DNA of 40,635 nt from Bacteroidia bacterium. GTDB lineage: Bacteria > Bacteroidota > Bacteroidia > Bacteroidales > GWF2-35-48. The translations under genes were made by a program, and so were the position numbers. Positions 8,761-18,900 of the stretch are shown one piece after another. The notes under the pieces are model-generated. The model was not told where the DNA came from and ran no database searches. It saw nothing but the letters and a program-made list of their open reading frames with translations. Where the stretch lies: contig JACREX010000221.1 in assembly GCA_016212695.1 (NCBI GenBank), positions 1-40,635 of the forward strand, given 5' to 3'. The number at the start of each line of letters is the position of its first letter. The stretch's first letter is position 1.

Positions 8761-10176
8761 ATGAATATAGTAAAAATAAAATTCGGAACAGATGGCTGGA
8801 GAGCGGTAATAGCCAAAGAATTTACAGTGGATAATGTGGCGCGCGTTTCTCTGGCAACAGCGGCATGGTTGTTGAAAAATTACAAATCTCCAAGTGCTGT
8901 CTTGGGACACGATTGCCGGTTTCAGGGGAAACTGTTTACCGAAACCGTGGCTAAGGTTTTTGCTTCAAAAGGCATTAAGGTTTATTTACCTGAAGGCTTT
9001 GTTTCAACGCCGGCAGTTTCGCTGAGCGCTTTGAAGCTGAAAGCAGATATTGGCGTTGTTATCACGGCAAGCCACAATCCTCCGGATTACAGCGGGTATA
9101 AGCTGAAAGGTTCTCACGGTGGCCCGTTGGCCGAAGAGTATTTAAGGGAAGTTGAAAAATTGATTCCGGATATCGGCGAAATAGATTTAGATTCTATAAA
9201 GTTGCCCGATTTCATCAATAAAGGAATGGTTGAAATGGTCGATCTCGAAAAAATGTATATTGACCATGTGCTGGCGAATTTTGATATAGAGAAAATCCGG
9301 AAATCGAAATTCCGCTTTGCTTTCGATGCCATGTTTGGCTCAGGCCAGAATGTGATGAGAACGCTTTTCCCCGATATTGACTTGCTGCATTGCGAGCATA
9401 ATCCTACGTTTAAATGGATACCCCCGGAACCTTTGCACAAGAATCTGCAGGAGTTTTCAAAGCATATTAAAGGAGCCGGAAATATTGACTGCGGGCTTGC
9501 CATTGATGGCGATGCAGACCGTATCGCTCTTTACGACCGGAACGGGAATTATATGGATTCCCACCATATTATCCTTATTCTCATACACTGCTTGTCAAAG
9601 TATAAAAAAATGACGGGCAAAGTGGTTACCGGATTTTCTTCAACAGTTAAAGTTGAAAAGCTATGCAGGCATTATGGTCTGGAAGTTCAGCGCGTAAGGA
9701 TAGGCTTTAAAGATATTTGCCGGATAATGCTGAAGGAAGATGTGCTCGTAGGAGGCGAAGAATCCGGCGGTATTGCCATAAAAACTCATATCCCTGAACG
9801 CGATGGCATCTGGATGGGGCTCACGATCTGGCAGTTTATGGTCGAAACAGGGAAAACGCTTAATGAACTCATCAGCGAAGTCTATGCCATCACCGGCTCT
9901 TTTGCATTTGAGCGATCCGATCTGAAAATAAACGAATCCCTTAAACAGGCTATCATTGCAAAATGCGAGAAAAAAGAATATACCGGCTTTGGAAAATATA
10001 AAGTGGAAAAATACGATTATTTCGACGGCTATAAATTTTTCTTTAATGAAAATGAGTGGGTGATGATCCGCCCTTCGGGTACAGAACCGGTTTTAAGAAC
10101 CTATGCCGAGGCTGCAACACAGGAAAGGGCTAAAGACATACTTGCAGAGTGCTATAAGACAATTATTAGTGCATGA
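8761..10176 (+). CDS. Alpha-D-phosphohexomutase (phosphoglucomutase/phosphomannomutase family)
   Basis: The enzyme isomerises hexose 1- and 6-phosphates through a phosphoserine intermediate. The four family signatures are intact: the catalytic TASHNP loop with Ser104, the Mg2+-binding DGDADR at 249-254, the sugar-binding GGEESGG at 331-337, and the phosphate-binding RPSGTEP at 437-443. The 471-residue length matches the bacterial PGM/PMM group. The sequence alone does not decide between glucose and mannose specificity. Position directly behind mltG (11-base gap) suggests a role in supplying precursors for envelope polysaccharide, which is an inference from context. Start ATG at 8761 precedes the conserved KFGTDGWRA N-terminus. 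Confidence 0.93.
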   Translation: MNIVKIKFGTDGWRAVIAKEFTVDNVARVSLATAAWLLKNYKSPSAVLGHDCRFQGKLFTETVAKVFASKGIKVYLPEGFVSTPAVSLSALKLKADIGVVITASHNPPDYSGYKLKGSHGGPLAEEYLREVEKLIPDIGEIDLDSIKLPDFINKGMVEMVDLEKMYIDHVLANFDIEKIRKSKFRFAFDAMFGSGQNVMRTLFPDIDLLHCEHNPTFKWIPPEPLHKNLQEFSKHIKGAGNIDCGLAIDGDADRIALYDRNGNYMDSHHIILILIHCLSKYKKMTGKVVTGFSSTVKVEKLCRHYGLEVQRVRIGFKDICRIMLKEDVLVGGEESGGIAIKTHIPERDGIWMGLTIWQFMVETGKTLNELISEVYAITGSFAFERSDLKINESLKQAIIAKCEKKEYTGFGKYKVEKYDYFDGYKFFFNENEWVMIRPSGTEPVLRTYAEAATQERAKDILAECYKTIISA

Positions 10177-10202
10177 TGATGCTTGAGCAATCAACAACCT
10201 GG

Positions 10203-10225
10203 CACATTGAGCTTGTCGAAATGTG
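10203..10225. repeat. Dispersed palindromic phrase, copy 1 (CACATT...AATGTG)
   Basis: CACATT at 10203-10208 is inverted as AATGTG at 10220-10225 around GAGCTTGTCGA. A second copy at 23715-23738 differs only in the centre (GAGCGAAGTCGA). It resembles the short 'TTGAGCGAAGTCGAAA' intergenic phrases that I recognise from Bacteroidota genomes. Function is unknown. Confidence 0.65.
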
Positions 10226-10300
10226 TAACCAGCAACCAGCAACATTAAATCGTATGAATGTATGCCATCAGCTTATAATTAATTAGGATAACGATTTTAA

Positions 10301-10340
10301 CCGTAACTTTTAAACTTAAAACTTTAAACTTTAAACTGCC
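10301..10340. repeat. Intergenic phrase of TTTAAACT-like units
   Basis: The stretch upstream of the sigma-factor gene contains TTTTAAACTTAAAACTTTAA-type units with a 7-9 base period, preceded at 10229-10241 by ACCAGCAACCAGC. No promoter consensus is clear in 10177-10395, which otherwise shows nothing I can assign. Confidence 0.45.
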
Positions 10341-10395
10341 TCACAGGCAACCCGCTTATTATTATTACGTCTAACCATTGAAGCGAAACCAAAAT

Positions 10396-10980
10396 ATGAA
10401 TCTGGCGAACAGGGATGATGTTGAAAAACTTATTGAAGCTTGTATCAGGGGTGATCGGAAAAGCCAGCAGCAGTTGTATCAGGCTTTTTACGGAAAAATG
10501 CTGGTGGTTTGCATGAGATACGCTTCAGGCAGGGACGAGGCGCAGGATTTTTTACACGACGGGTTTCTCAAGGTGTTTGCCAAATTAGGCAGCTTCAAAA
10601 ACGAAGGTTCTTTGGAAGGTTGGATAAGGCGGATAATTGTTAATAATACGATCGATTTTGTACGCAAGAAAAAAGAAGCCATGTTTATTTATCAGGAAGA
10701 ATCGCATCTCATCAATTTATCAGATACTTTAAAAGAGGAAGATGAGGCTGAAATTGAGCAGTACCGGGAAATTCAGGCCGATGTGATTTTAAAACTTGTA
10801 CAAAATCTCACTCCTGCTTACAGGACCGTTTTCAACATGTATGTTATTGAAGATTATTCGCATAAAGAGATAGCCGAAACATTGAATATAAGTATCGGCT
10901 CATCAAAGTCAAACCTTGCCAAGGCCAAAATGAAATTAAGAGAAATGTTTAAAAATTATAGTAATGGAATCAAAGAATAA
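10396..10980 (+). CDS. ECF-type RNA polymerase sigma-70 factor
   Basis: The protein has region 2 (about residues 20-90, with the hydrophobic FLHDGFLKVF and the -10 recognition helix ending in WIRRIIVNNTIDFVRKK) and region 4 (about 135-188, a helix-turn-helix with YSHKEIAETLNISIGSSKSN), joined by an acidic linker and lacking region 3. That is the ECF layout. I chose ATG 10396 (MNLANRDD) over the in-frame TTG at 10378 because the extra six residues are not conserved in character and Bacteroidota rarely use TTG. Its last 17 bases overlap the next gene, a membrane PKD protein, so the two are translationally coupled, as expected for a sigma/anti-sigma pair. Target promoters are unknown. Confidence 0.92.
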   Translation: MNLANRDDVEKLIEACIRGDRKSQQQLYQAFYGKMLVVCMRYASGRDEAQDFLHDGFLKVFAKLGSFKNEGSLEGWIRRIIVNNTIDFVRKKKEAMFIYQEESHLINLSDTLKEEDEAEIEQYREIQADVILKLVQNLTPAYRTVFNMYVIEDYSHKEIAETLNISIGSSKSNLAKAKMKLREMFKNYSNGIKE

Positions 10981-12277
10981 AAACCTGGAAAGCTTAATCA
11001 AAGATAAGCTCGAAAGCTATGAGATGAATTATAATCATAGCGGCTGGGTCAGGCTCGAAAAAGACTTGCCTGCAGGAAATTCCGGTTTTTCCGGCAATAT
11101 GTCGGGATCATTGGTTAAAATTGTCGCAATAGTTGGTATCTCTCTTGTCGCAATAGTCAGTACTTTATATATTCTGAAGAATTCAGACAAGACAGAAAAA
11201 TCTGCCCATAACCAAATTGTAAATAATAAAAATATTGTGGTTGACAACAACACGCAACCTCAGACGATTATCTCTGATAAGAAAGAAAACAAGGGGAATA
11301 CCCATGTTACCAATTATAATAGTAAAGTCGAAACTCAGAATAATTCACAAGTTAGCAATCTTCAACCTGTGGTAAATGATATGAATACCCAATCGCAGAA
11401 AAATCAACAGCAGGTGCAGGTAAAAGAAAACAAGCAGGCAAAAGACAATAATGCCGTTGATATCAAGGACAAGAATAATATTACCATTATACCCGGATGT
11501 ACGGGTATCACTCCGGTTCCTGATGCTACATTTGCAGTGGATGTTGACGGGGGTTGCACACCGTTAAAAGTTTGTTTTACCCCAAACCTCAAGTGCGACA
11601 CGGTTCTTTATATCTGGAATTTTGGCGATGGCGAGACATCTGCCCAGATGAGTCCGGTTCATATTTACGACGAAGATGGAACGGTTAATCCGACGCTCAC
11701 TGTCAAATATACTAAAGCAAAACTATCCGGTAATTATACATTAAACCAGGCTATTCTCATAAAGCAATCGCCAAAAGTTGATTTCAGCTATGAAGTGAAT
11801 GATAATACCTATACATTTATTAACAAATCGTTGAATGCAGCCACTGTGAAATGGCAGTTCGGAAATGGCGAAGAATCCGGCGACGAAAGTCCGAAACTGA
11901 TGTATAATAAAAACGGGAAGTACACGGTAACGCTTATCGCTACAGCAGCGAACAACTGCACTGATATGGTTAATAAAGATGTGCGGGTTAATATTAAGCA
12001 TAAAATAAATTTCCCTGATGCCATTGTGCCGAACGATGTGCGCAACGGCCTGTTTGGGCCTATCGGCGATAATTTATCCGATTACCGGTTCTCTATGGCT
12101 ATATACAACCGTAATGGCAAATTAGTGTTCGAAACCAAAGATATCAACGAAAAATGGAATGGGAAAATCAAAGGTACCGATCAGATGGTGGAACCCGGCG
12201 TCTATGCATATGAAGCGGTTATAACAGATAAATATGGCAATACCGAAAAGAAGGTGGGTTCGATTTATGTAAAATAG
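10964..12277 (+). CDS. Single-TM PKD protein with type-B sorting-like C-terminus; probable anti-sigma factor
   Basis: The start overlaps the sigma gene by 17 bases. Residues 1-48 are a short charged cytoplasmic segment (HSGWVRLEKDL), residues 49-71 a TM helix, and 72-180 an Asn/Gln/Lys-rich linker. Two PKD domains follow (about 188-266 with WNFGDG at 218-223; about 270-344 with WQFGNG at 297-302), then a gliding-motility-associated/CHU_C-like domain (347-437: PDAIVPN, then MAIYNRNGKLVFE, then KWNG, then PGVYAYE). Anti-sigma function is inferred from overlap and topology; no known anti-sigma fold is evident. A TM anchor together with a type-B-like sorting domain is odd, because cargo normally has a cleavable signal. 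It could be a retained sensor or a periplasmic structural protein. Confidence 0.75.
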   Translation: MESKNKNLESLIKDKLESYEMNYNHSGWVRLEKDLPAGNSGFSGNMSGSLVKIVAIVGISLVAIVSTLYILKNSDKTEKSAHNQIVNNKNIVVDNNTQPQTIISDKKENKGNTHVTNYNSKVETQNNSQVSNLQPVVNDMNTQSQKNQQQVQVKENKQAKDNNAVDIKDKNNITIIPGCTGITPVPDATFAVDVDGGCTPLKVCFTPNLKCDTVLYIWNFGDGETSAQMSPVHIYDEDGTVNPTLTVKYTKAKLSGNYTLNQAILIKQSPKVDFSYEVNDNTYTFINKSLNAATVKWQFGNGEESGDESPKLMYNKNGKYTVTLIATAANNCTDMVNKDVRVNIKHKINFPDAIVPNDVRNGLFGPIGDNLSDYRFSMAIYNRNGKLVFETKDINEKWNGKIKGTDQMVEPGVYAYEAVITDKYGNTEKKVGSIYVK

Positions 12278-12332
12278 CTATTTAATGTATTTTGATTTTT
12301 TAGAATTGAATTAGTTTTATTATATCAAAAAA

Positions 12333-12383
12333 ACAAGTATTTTTACATAAAATAATTCACAAATTTTCACAAGTATTCTTACA
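12333..12383. repeat. Direct repeat, two copies at 36-bp spacing
   Basis: ACAAGTATTTTTACA at 12333-12347 recurs as ACAAGTATTCTTACA at 12369-12383 with one mismatch. The second copy forms part of the left arm of the long hairpin. It lies upstream of the adhesin operon and could be paired operator half-sites or a local duplication. Confidence 0.5.
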
Positions 12384-12418
12384 AAATAAAATTTATATAA
12401 TTTTCATTTTGTAAGGAT
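12375..12418 (+). promoter_or_regulatory. Long AT-rich hairpin upstream of the adhesin operon
   Basis: The left arm (12375-12393) contains CTTACAAAAT then AAAATT. The right arm (12399-12418) contains AATTTT, a bulged C, then ATTTTGTAAG. About 19 pairs form around a TATAT loop, with one G-T wobble. A T-rich stretch follows at 12418-12426. It could terminate transcripts from the sigma operon, attenuate the adhesin operon, or bind a regulator. The high AT content lowers its significance. Confidence 0.45.
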
Positions 12419-12449
12419 TATTTTTTAAATTGTAAAAATAAAAGTTGAT

Positions 12450-12989
12450 ATGAAAAATATAGTATGGGTTCTTCTTCTTTGCATGATAAAACCGGTGTTT
12501 GCGCAAAACAATTCTTTTAAAATAAATTTCGATGACTGCCTGATTTCTCAAATAGCTGTTAAAGGTATCGAAAACCCGGAAAAGGCAAAATATATCTGTA
12601 ATACGCTGCATCGCTTGCCTGATGTGGTGTTTTGTTATACAAGCTTATCCGATGGCATTGTCTATGTGATTGCAGATAAAAACTATGATTTAAAACAATC
12701 TGTCCGGAAAATTAATGAAATAGGGTTTGAAATAGTTGATATCAATTCCGCTATTTTTAATGATGAAACTTTTCTTAATTTATATGCCAAAATTACCAAA
12801 TCTGTTAGTGATAATATCCCGAATCATATAAAGACAACCTTTGCAACAAGAGATGATGTCGTTTATACCAAAGCTAAAGAAATATGGGTAAAGAAAAATC
12901 CTGAAAAATATAATGCCTTGCAAAAAAAATCTGAGATAACAGATGAACAAAAGAAAGAAAAAGAAGCAAAAGATAAATTAATTAAATAA
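12450..12989 (+). CDS. Small secreted protein with an HMA-like (ferredoxin-like) fold, lacking CxxC
   Basis: Residues 1-19 are a signal peptide ending VFAQ. Residues 33-97 follow the beta-alpha-beta-beta-alpha-beta order and spacing of heavy-metal-associated domains: VKGIENPEKAK, then LHRLPDVV, LSDGIVYVIAD, and a helix ending IGFEI. The metal-binding CxxC loop of true HMA domains is replaced by NPEK, so copper binding is unlikely. The tail (140-179) is lysine/glutamate-rich and probably helical or disordered. The stop codon is nine bases before the adhesin ATG, so the two are almost surely co-transcribed. No function is known. A chaperone, inhibitor or accessory role for the adhesin is only a guess from linkage. 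Confidence 0.7.
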   Translation: MKNIVWVLLLCMIKPVFAQNNSFKINFDDCLISQIAVKGIENPEKAKYICNTLHRLPDVVFCYTSLSDGIVYVIADKNYDLKQSVRKINEIGFEIVDINSAIFNDETFLNLYAKITKSVSDNIPNHIKTTFATRDDVVYTKAKEIWVKKNPEKYNALQKKSEITDEQKKEKEAKDKLIK

Positions 12990-12998
12990 AAATTGACG

Positions 12999-15900
12999 AT
13001 GAAAAAAATTTTACTTTTCTTGTTTTATTTCATAGGAGTTTATTTCTTCTGCTATAACCAGATTTTTGGACAATGCAATAATTGTAATGCTCAATACCCA
13101 TCCGCTACCCAGTCCACTACCTCTGCAACAATGACTACAATCAGCACTTGTATGTATGGCGGCGAATATGCAGTATGCAATGTTACCGCCGGACAAACCT
13201 ATAACTGGCAGACGTGTGGAGACACTGATTTTGATACTCAGTTGACTTTACAGCAGGGAACAGGGTGTTCAGGTACTGATCTTGTATATAATGATGACGG
13301 TTGCAGCCTGCAATCAACCATTACATGGACGGCAACTTTTACAGGTACGGTTTCAGTTTTAGTCAGTCAATACAACTGCGTGACGAATTCTACATGTATG
13401 ACATTGCAGTGGGCCTGTACTTCATGTGGCGGTGGCGGCGGTGGTTCTTGCCCTGGTGCACCTTCATGCTCCACGTCCCCGCCTGCTAATGATAATTGTA
13501 ACACTCCGACTCCTATATGTGAGTTTGAAGGTTATTGCGGAAATACAAGCACCTCATATACTGCAGGCGATATACCGGCTGGTTTCTGCGGTTCTGTAGA
13601 AAATAATTCATGGCTTTCTTTTACTGCAAGCGCTACATCTGCCACATTAAATATTTATGTATGTAATTGCACCTGGGGCGATGGAATACAGATGGAAATA
13701 TACGAAACGAATAACTGCAATGCTTTTACTTCGCATTCTAATTGCTGGAACCCTGCGATTGAAACCAACGGTACTGTTACTGCTACAGGCCTCACAGTTG
13801 GAAATGATTATTTATTGATGATTGATGGTTTTGCCGGCGATGATTGCGATTATACAATTTCTGCTGCATCTGGAATTTGGCAAGCTAATGCTATTGTCAC
13901 ACAATCCGGAACTTCAACGTATTCTATGTGTTTAGGGCAATCAGCAAATCTTCTGGCCAGCGGGGGTACTGCCTATTCCTGGACACCTACCACAGGCCTG
14001 AGTAATCCAAATATTGCAAATCCTGTTGCCACGCCAACAACTACAACAACTTATACCTGTTCTGTGACAGGCGGTAATCCTTTATGCCCCGGAACAAACA
14101 CTGTATCTGTTACAATAACCGTTACACCCGGGCTCACATTAACTCCTTCTTCAACAAATCCGTCTTGCAACGGGGGTAGCAATGGAACTGCCACGGTTAC
14201 AGTTTCAGGTGGCGCTGCTCCTTATACGTATGTATGGAATGATCCACCCCCGGTTCAAACAACTGCAACTGCAACAGGCCTTTCTGCCGGAACATATACA
14301 GTAACCGTTACAAGTTCAAATGGATGTTCAAATACCACATCTGTTACATTAACCAATCCGCCCTTGATGACAGTTTCCTTAACCCCTGCTGCTGCAACCT
14401 GTGGATCTTCGAATGGAAGTATTTCATGTGCTGTTTCTAATGGTACCCCTAACTATACATTTGCATGTACCGGACAAACCAATGCTACTAATCAGGCTTC
14501 TCCATATACATTTTCAAATCTGGCGCCCGGTACTTATACTGTTACTGCTACTTCTTCTACAGGTTGTACGGCAACTGCTACAACAACGATAACTACTACA
14601 GGAAGTGTAACGGCAACATTTACATATAATGGGAATCATTGTGTTGGAGGTACGGCCTATAATTTTACAAATACAGGAACTTCCGGAGGCATACCAGCGC
14701 CAACCTATTCATGGACCTTCCCAAGCGGCACTCCTTCAACGTCCACACAAAATAATCCAATAGGTATCACATGGAGCGCAGCCGGAACCTATACGGTTAC
14801 TCATACCATAACACAGGGAACCTGTAATGCGACCCAAACGATGGTGATAACCGTTTATCCGAACCCGGCACCGAATGTAAATGTGACAAATATAGCCTGC
14901 AGCGGTAGTTGTACGGGAGTGGCTACAGCAAATCCCACAGGAGGGAGCAGTTTTACGTATGTTTGGTCAACCGGCCCAACCACACAGGCAATAACAAATT
15001 TATGCGCCGGCACTTATACGGTAACAGTTACCAATTCTGATAATTGTCAGGGTACACAAACTGTTACCATCACTCAACCTGCTCCTCTCATATTAGTTAC
15101 AACCAGAACGGATGCTACCTGTTACGGTTTATGTAATGGTACAGCGAATGTAACAGCTTCGGGAGGCTCCGGATCTTATACCTATAACTGGAGCGGCGGC
15201 TCAACTCCTTCTTCACCCGGCACCTCCGCTTTATGTGTGGGGAATTATACTGTAACGGTAACGGATGCAAGCGCGCCCACATGCCAGCAAACAGCCAGCG
15301 TAACAATCGGGCAGCCCAGCGATATAATATTAACCATGTCCACAACGAATGCTGCCTGCGGAAATCCTACCGGAACGGCAACCGTCAATGTTACAAATGG
15401 CAATCCGCCTATTACTTATGTATGGAGTACAGCGCCTCCTCAAACAGGCCAGACTGCTACCGGTCTTGCAGCAGGTGCATATACGGTAACTGTTACAGCG
15501 AATGGTTGTACAAAAACAGGAACAGCCAATGTAGGAAGCACGGGAGGCCCGACAATAAGTATAGCCTCAAGCACAAATATTAATTGTAATGGACAATCTA
15601 CAGGAAGCGCGACTGCTTCAGCTCCGGTTGGTGGAGCTGCCCCATTCGTATATCAATGGGATGCAGGAACGCCTCCTTTGAACCAGTTATCGGTAAATGG
15701 ATTGAGTTCAGGGACGCATACTATTACTGTAACAGACAATAACGGTTGCACCGCTACAGCCAGCGTAACGATCACACAACCGGCTGCGCTGACAGCAACC
15801 ACAAGCCCTGTAGGCGCTAATTGCGGACTGGCTACCGGAAGCATACAGGCGAATCCGAACGGAGGTATAAGTCCGTATACCTATTCATGGAATTCTGCGC

Positions 15901-18900
15901 CTGTTCAGACAACACAAATAGCTACAGCCCTTCCTCCGGGTACATATACCGTAACCGTAACCGATAATAACAACTGCACAACTACCGCTTCAGGAACAAT
16001 AAGCAATCTCCCGGGAGTGGCCATAGCCGTAAAGAGTACTACAAATATAACATGCAACGGACTCTGCAATGGAACGGCAAGTTTAGAATCTACAGGCGGG
16101 ATTCCGAGTTACATTTATACTGTATCAGCTCCGAGCGGTTATACTACCACAACGGCTTCTCTTAATGTGGTAGTACCGAATTTATGTGCCGGTACGTATT
16201 CGGTAACCGTACAAGATGGCAACAATTGCCAGGCCACGGCTAGCTTTACGATTACTCAACCTCCTGCAATGACTGCCAGTATCAGTTCAAGTTCGAATGT
16301 AAGCTGCAATGGAGGAAATAACGGCTCAGCAACTGCTACCGGAATAGGAGGAACGGGTCCTTATACCGGAGTCTGGAATACAATACCTTCACAGGCATCA
16401 TTAACTGCTTTAAATTTAACGGCAGGAACATATAGCGTTACAGTAACTGATGCAAATGGTTGCACTGCCAACACTACGGTTGCGATTACCCAACCTGCTG
16501 CCTTATCGTTAACCACAAATAAAACCAACGCACATTGCGGCCAGGCGGATGGGACTGCTAGTGTAGCCGCTGTCGGAGGTACAACAGGCTATACATATCA
16601 ATGGTCGGGAGGTACGCCTCCTTTAAATCAGCCTATGGTAAACGGTTTATTAGCTGGCTCCTATACGGTAACTGTAACAGATAATAATAATTGTACTGCC
16701 ACAGCAACAGTAACCATTACAGATATTCCGGGAGGTTCGTCAACCATATCAGCTTTTACAAATGTAACCTGTAACGGACTGGCAAACGGATTAGCCACAG
16801 TTTCCATGGGCGGAGGCTTGGCGCCATTCACATATCTATGGAATACTGTTCCGGCTCAGACTACGGTAACCGCTTCAAATTTGGGCCCTGGAACCTATAC
16901 CGTGAGTGTTACGGATGCAAATAATTGTGTTGCTACATCGAGTGTGACGATTATTCAACCGGCAGCTATAACAAATACATTTAATCAATCAAATACTACT
17001 TGTTTTGGCCAGTGCAATGGTTCCTTATCTGCCAACCCGAGTGGAGGTACCTCACCATATACTTACCAGTGGAGTAATTTTCAGACAATACCTTCGATTA
17101 CCGGGTTATGTGCTGGAGTCTATACCGTGTCAATCATTGACTCTTATAGTTGTATGCAATCGTTTACCACAACCGTTACACAACCTGCACAGATTGTGCT
17201 TACAAACGTTGTAACCAATGCGCATTGTAACCAATCTGACGGAGCCATTGATTTAACTGTTTCAGGCGGTTCTGCCCCATACCTGTATCATTGGTCTTCA
17301 GGCGAAGCAACTCAGGATTTATCCGGAAAACCTTCAGGGACTTTTGCTGTAACCGTTACTGATGCCAATTTATGCACGTCTAATGCTACCATCCAGATCA
17401 ACAATATTTCCGGACCTACAGCAAGTATCACTGCTTCTCAGAATGTACAATGTTTTGGCGCTAACGACGGATTTGCAACAGTTACAGGAAATGGAGGCAC
17501 GTTATCATTTTCTTATCTTTGGAATACCACTCCGGCTCAGATGACGCAAACAGCCACCAATTTAGGCCCTGGAATTTACAGCGTAACCGTTACAGATATT
17601 AATACAAACTGTACCGTTAATGCAAGTGTAACAATAACTGAACCTGCAGTCCTTACGATGAATATTAACACACATGATGTACAATGCAACGGTCAGTGTA
17701 ACGGATCTGCGAATGTTGTTCCTTTTGGCGGCACACCTCCGTATACATTTTTATGGAATACAAGTCCCAGTTCAACAAATGATACTGTTACCGGTTTATG
17801 TGCAGGGTCATATACTGTGGTAATCACGGATGCAAATGCATGCATCAGGATGCAGACGGTTACTATAAATCAACCTCCATTCATAGCAGCAACAACATCT
17901 TCTTCAGCATTAATCTGCAATGGGGTTTGTAATGGAACTGCAACAGCAAACCCAAATGGAGGAACACCACCTTATGGATTTACATGGAGCGCTAATGCTA
18001 ATAATCAGACGACACAACAAGCTGTAGCGCTATGTCCGGGTACCTATACAGTAACTGTTTCAGACAGCTATAATTGCACAACTACAGCCAATGCAACTGT
18101 TACTTCTCCTCCTCCTCTTAATATTTCGCTTGTAGATCTTCAACATGTAAAATGTTTTGGCGAGTATACCGGTAGAATTATATTAAGCGTTACAGGAGGT
18201 ACTCCCGGGTATTCTTATGCATGGAGCAATGGTGCAACAACCCAGAACCTGATAAATATATCGTACGGTACCTATTGTGTAACTGTTTCAGATAATAATA
18301 GTTGTTCGAAAGATACCTGTTTTATAATCAGCCAGCCGCCTTTGTTAAATTTATCATTAACGGCGCATGAAGAAACCTGCTGGGGTTTATGTAACGGCTA
18401 CGTTGTTCCCAATGTTTTAGGCGGCCAGCCGCCATATACCTACCTGTGGTCGAATTTTGATACGCATTCTACAGCAGACAGCCTGTGCCCGGGAGTGTTT
18501 TCATTAACTGTAACAGATTTTAATAACTGTACAGCATCTGCTATAGACACTGTGATAGGACATGACCTTTTAGGCATACTCATGGTAAATACAGATACGG
18601 CTACTTGTGGTCAGGCTAACGGCTCGGCAACTATATCTGTGATTGGCGGTACATGGAATTTTTCGTATCACTGGCCGGTTGGTGTTAACAGTAATTCCTG
18701 TGCGGCAAATAATCTGCTTGCAGGTTCTTATACGGTTACAGTTATTGACCAGAACGGTTGCCGTGATTCTTTGCTGATTAATATAAGTAATGCTGCAGGG
18801 CCCGTAATTGACAGCATTCATGTTGATAATGTATCCTGTAACGGATATTGTGATGGCTCTCTTCAGGTTTATTATACGAGCAGTACTACAACAAATACTA

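Noticed and set aside
10378-10395. TTG start for the sigma factor
   Set aside because: An ATG at 10396 gives a more normal N-terminus, and TTG starts are rare in this phylum.
12993-12998. TTG start for the giant adhesin
   Set aside because: ATG at 12999 begins directly with a canonical signal peptide (MKKILLFLF).
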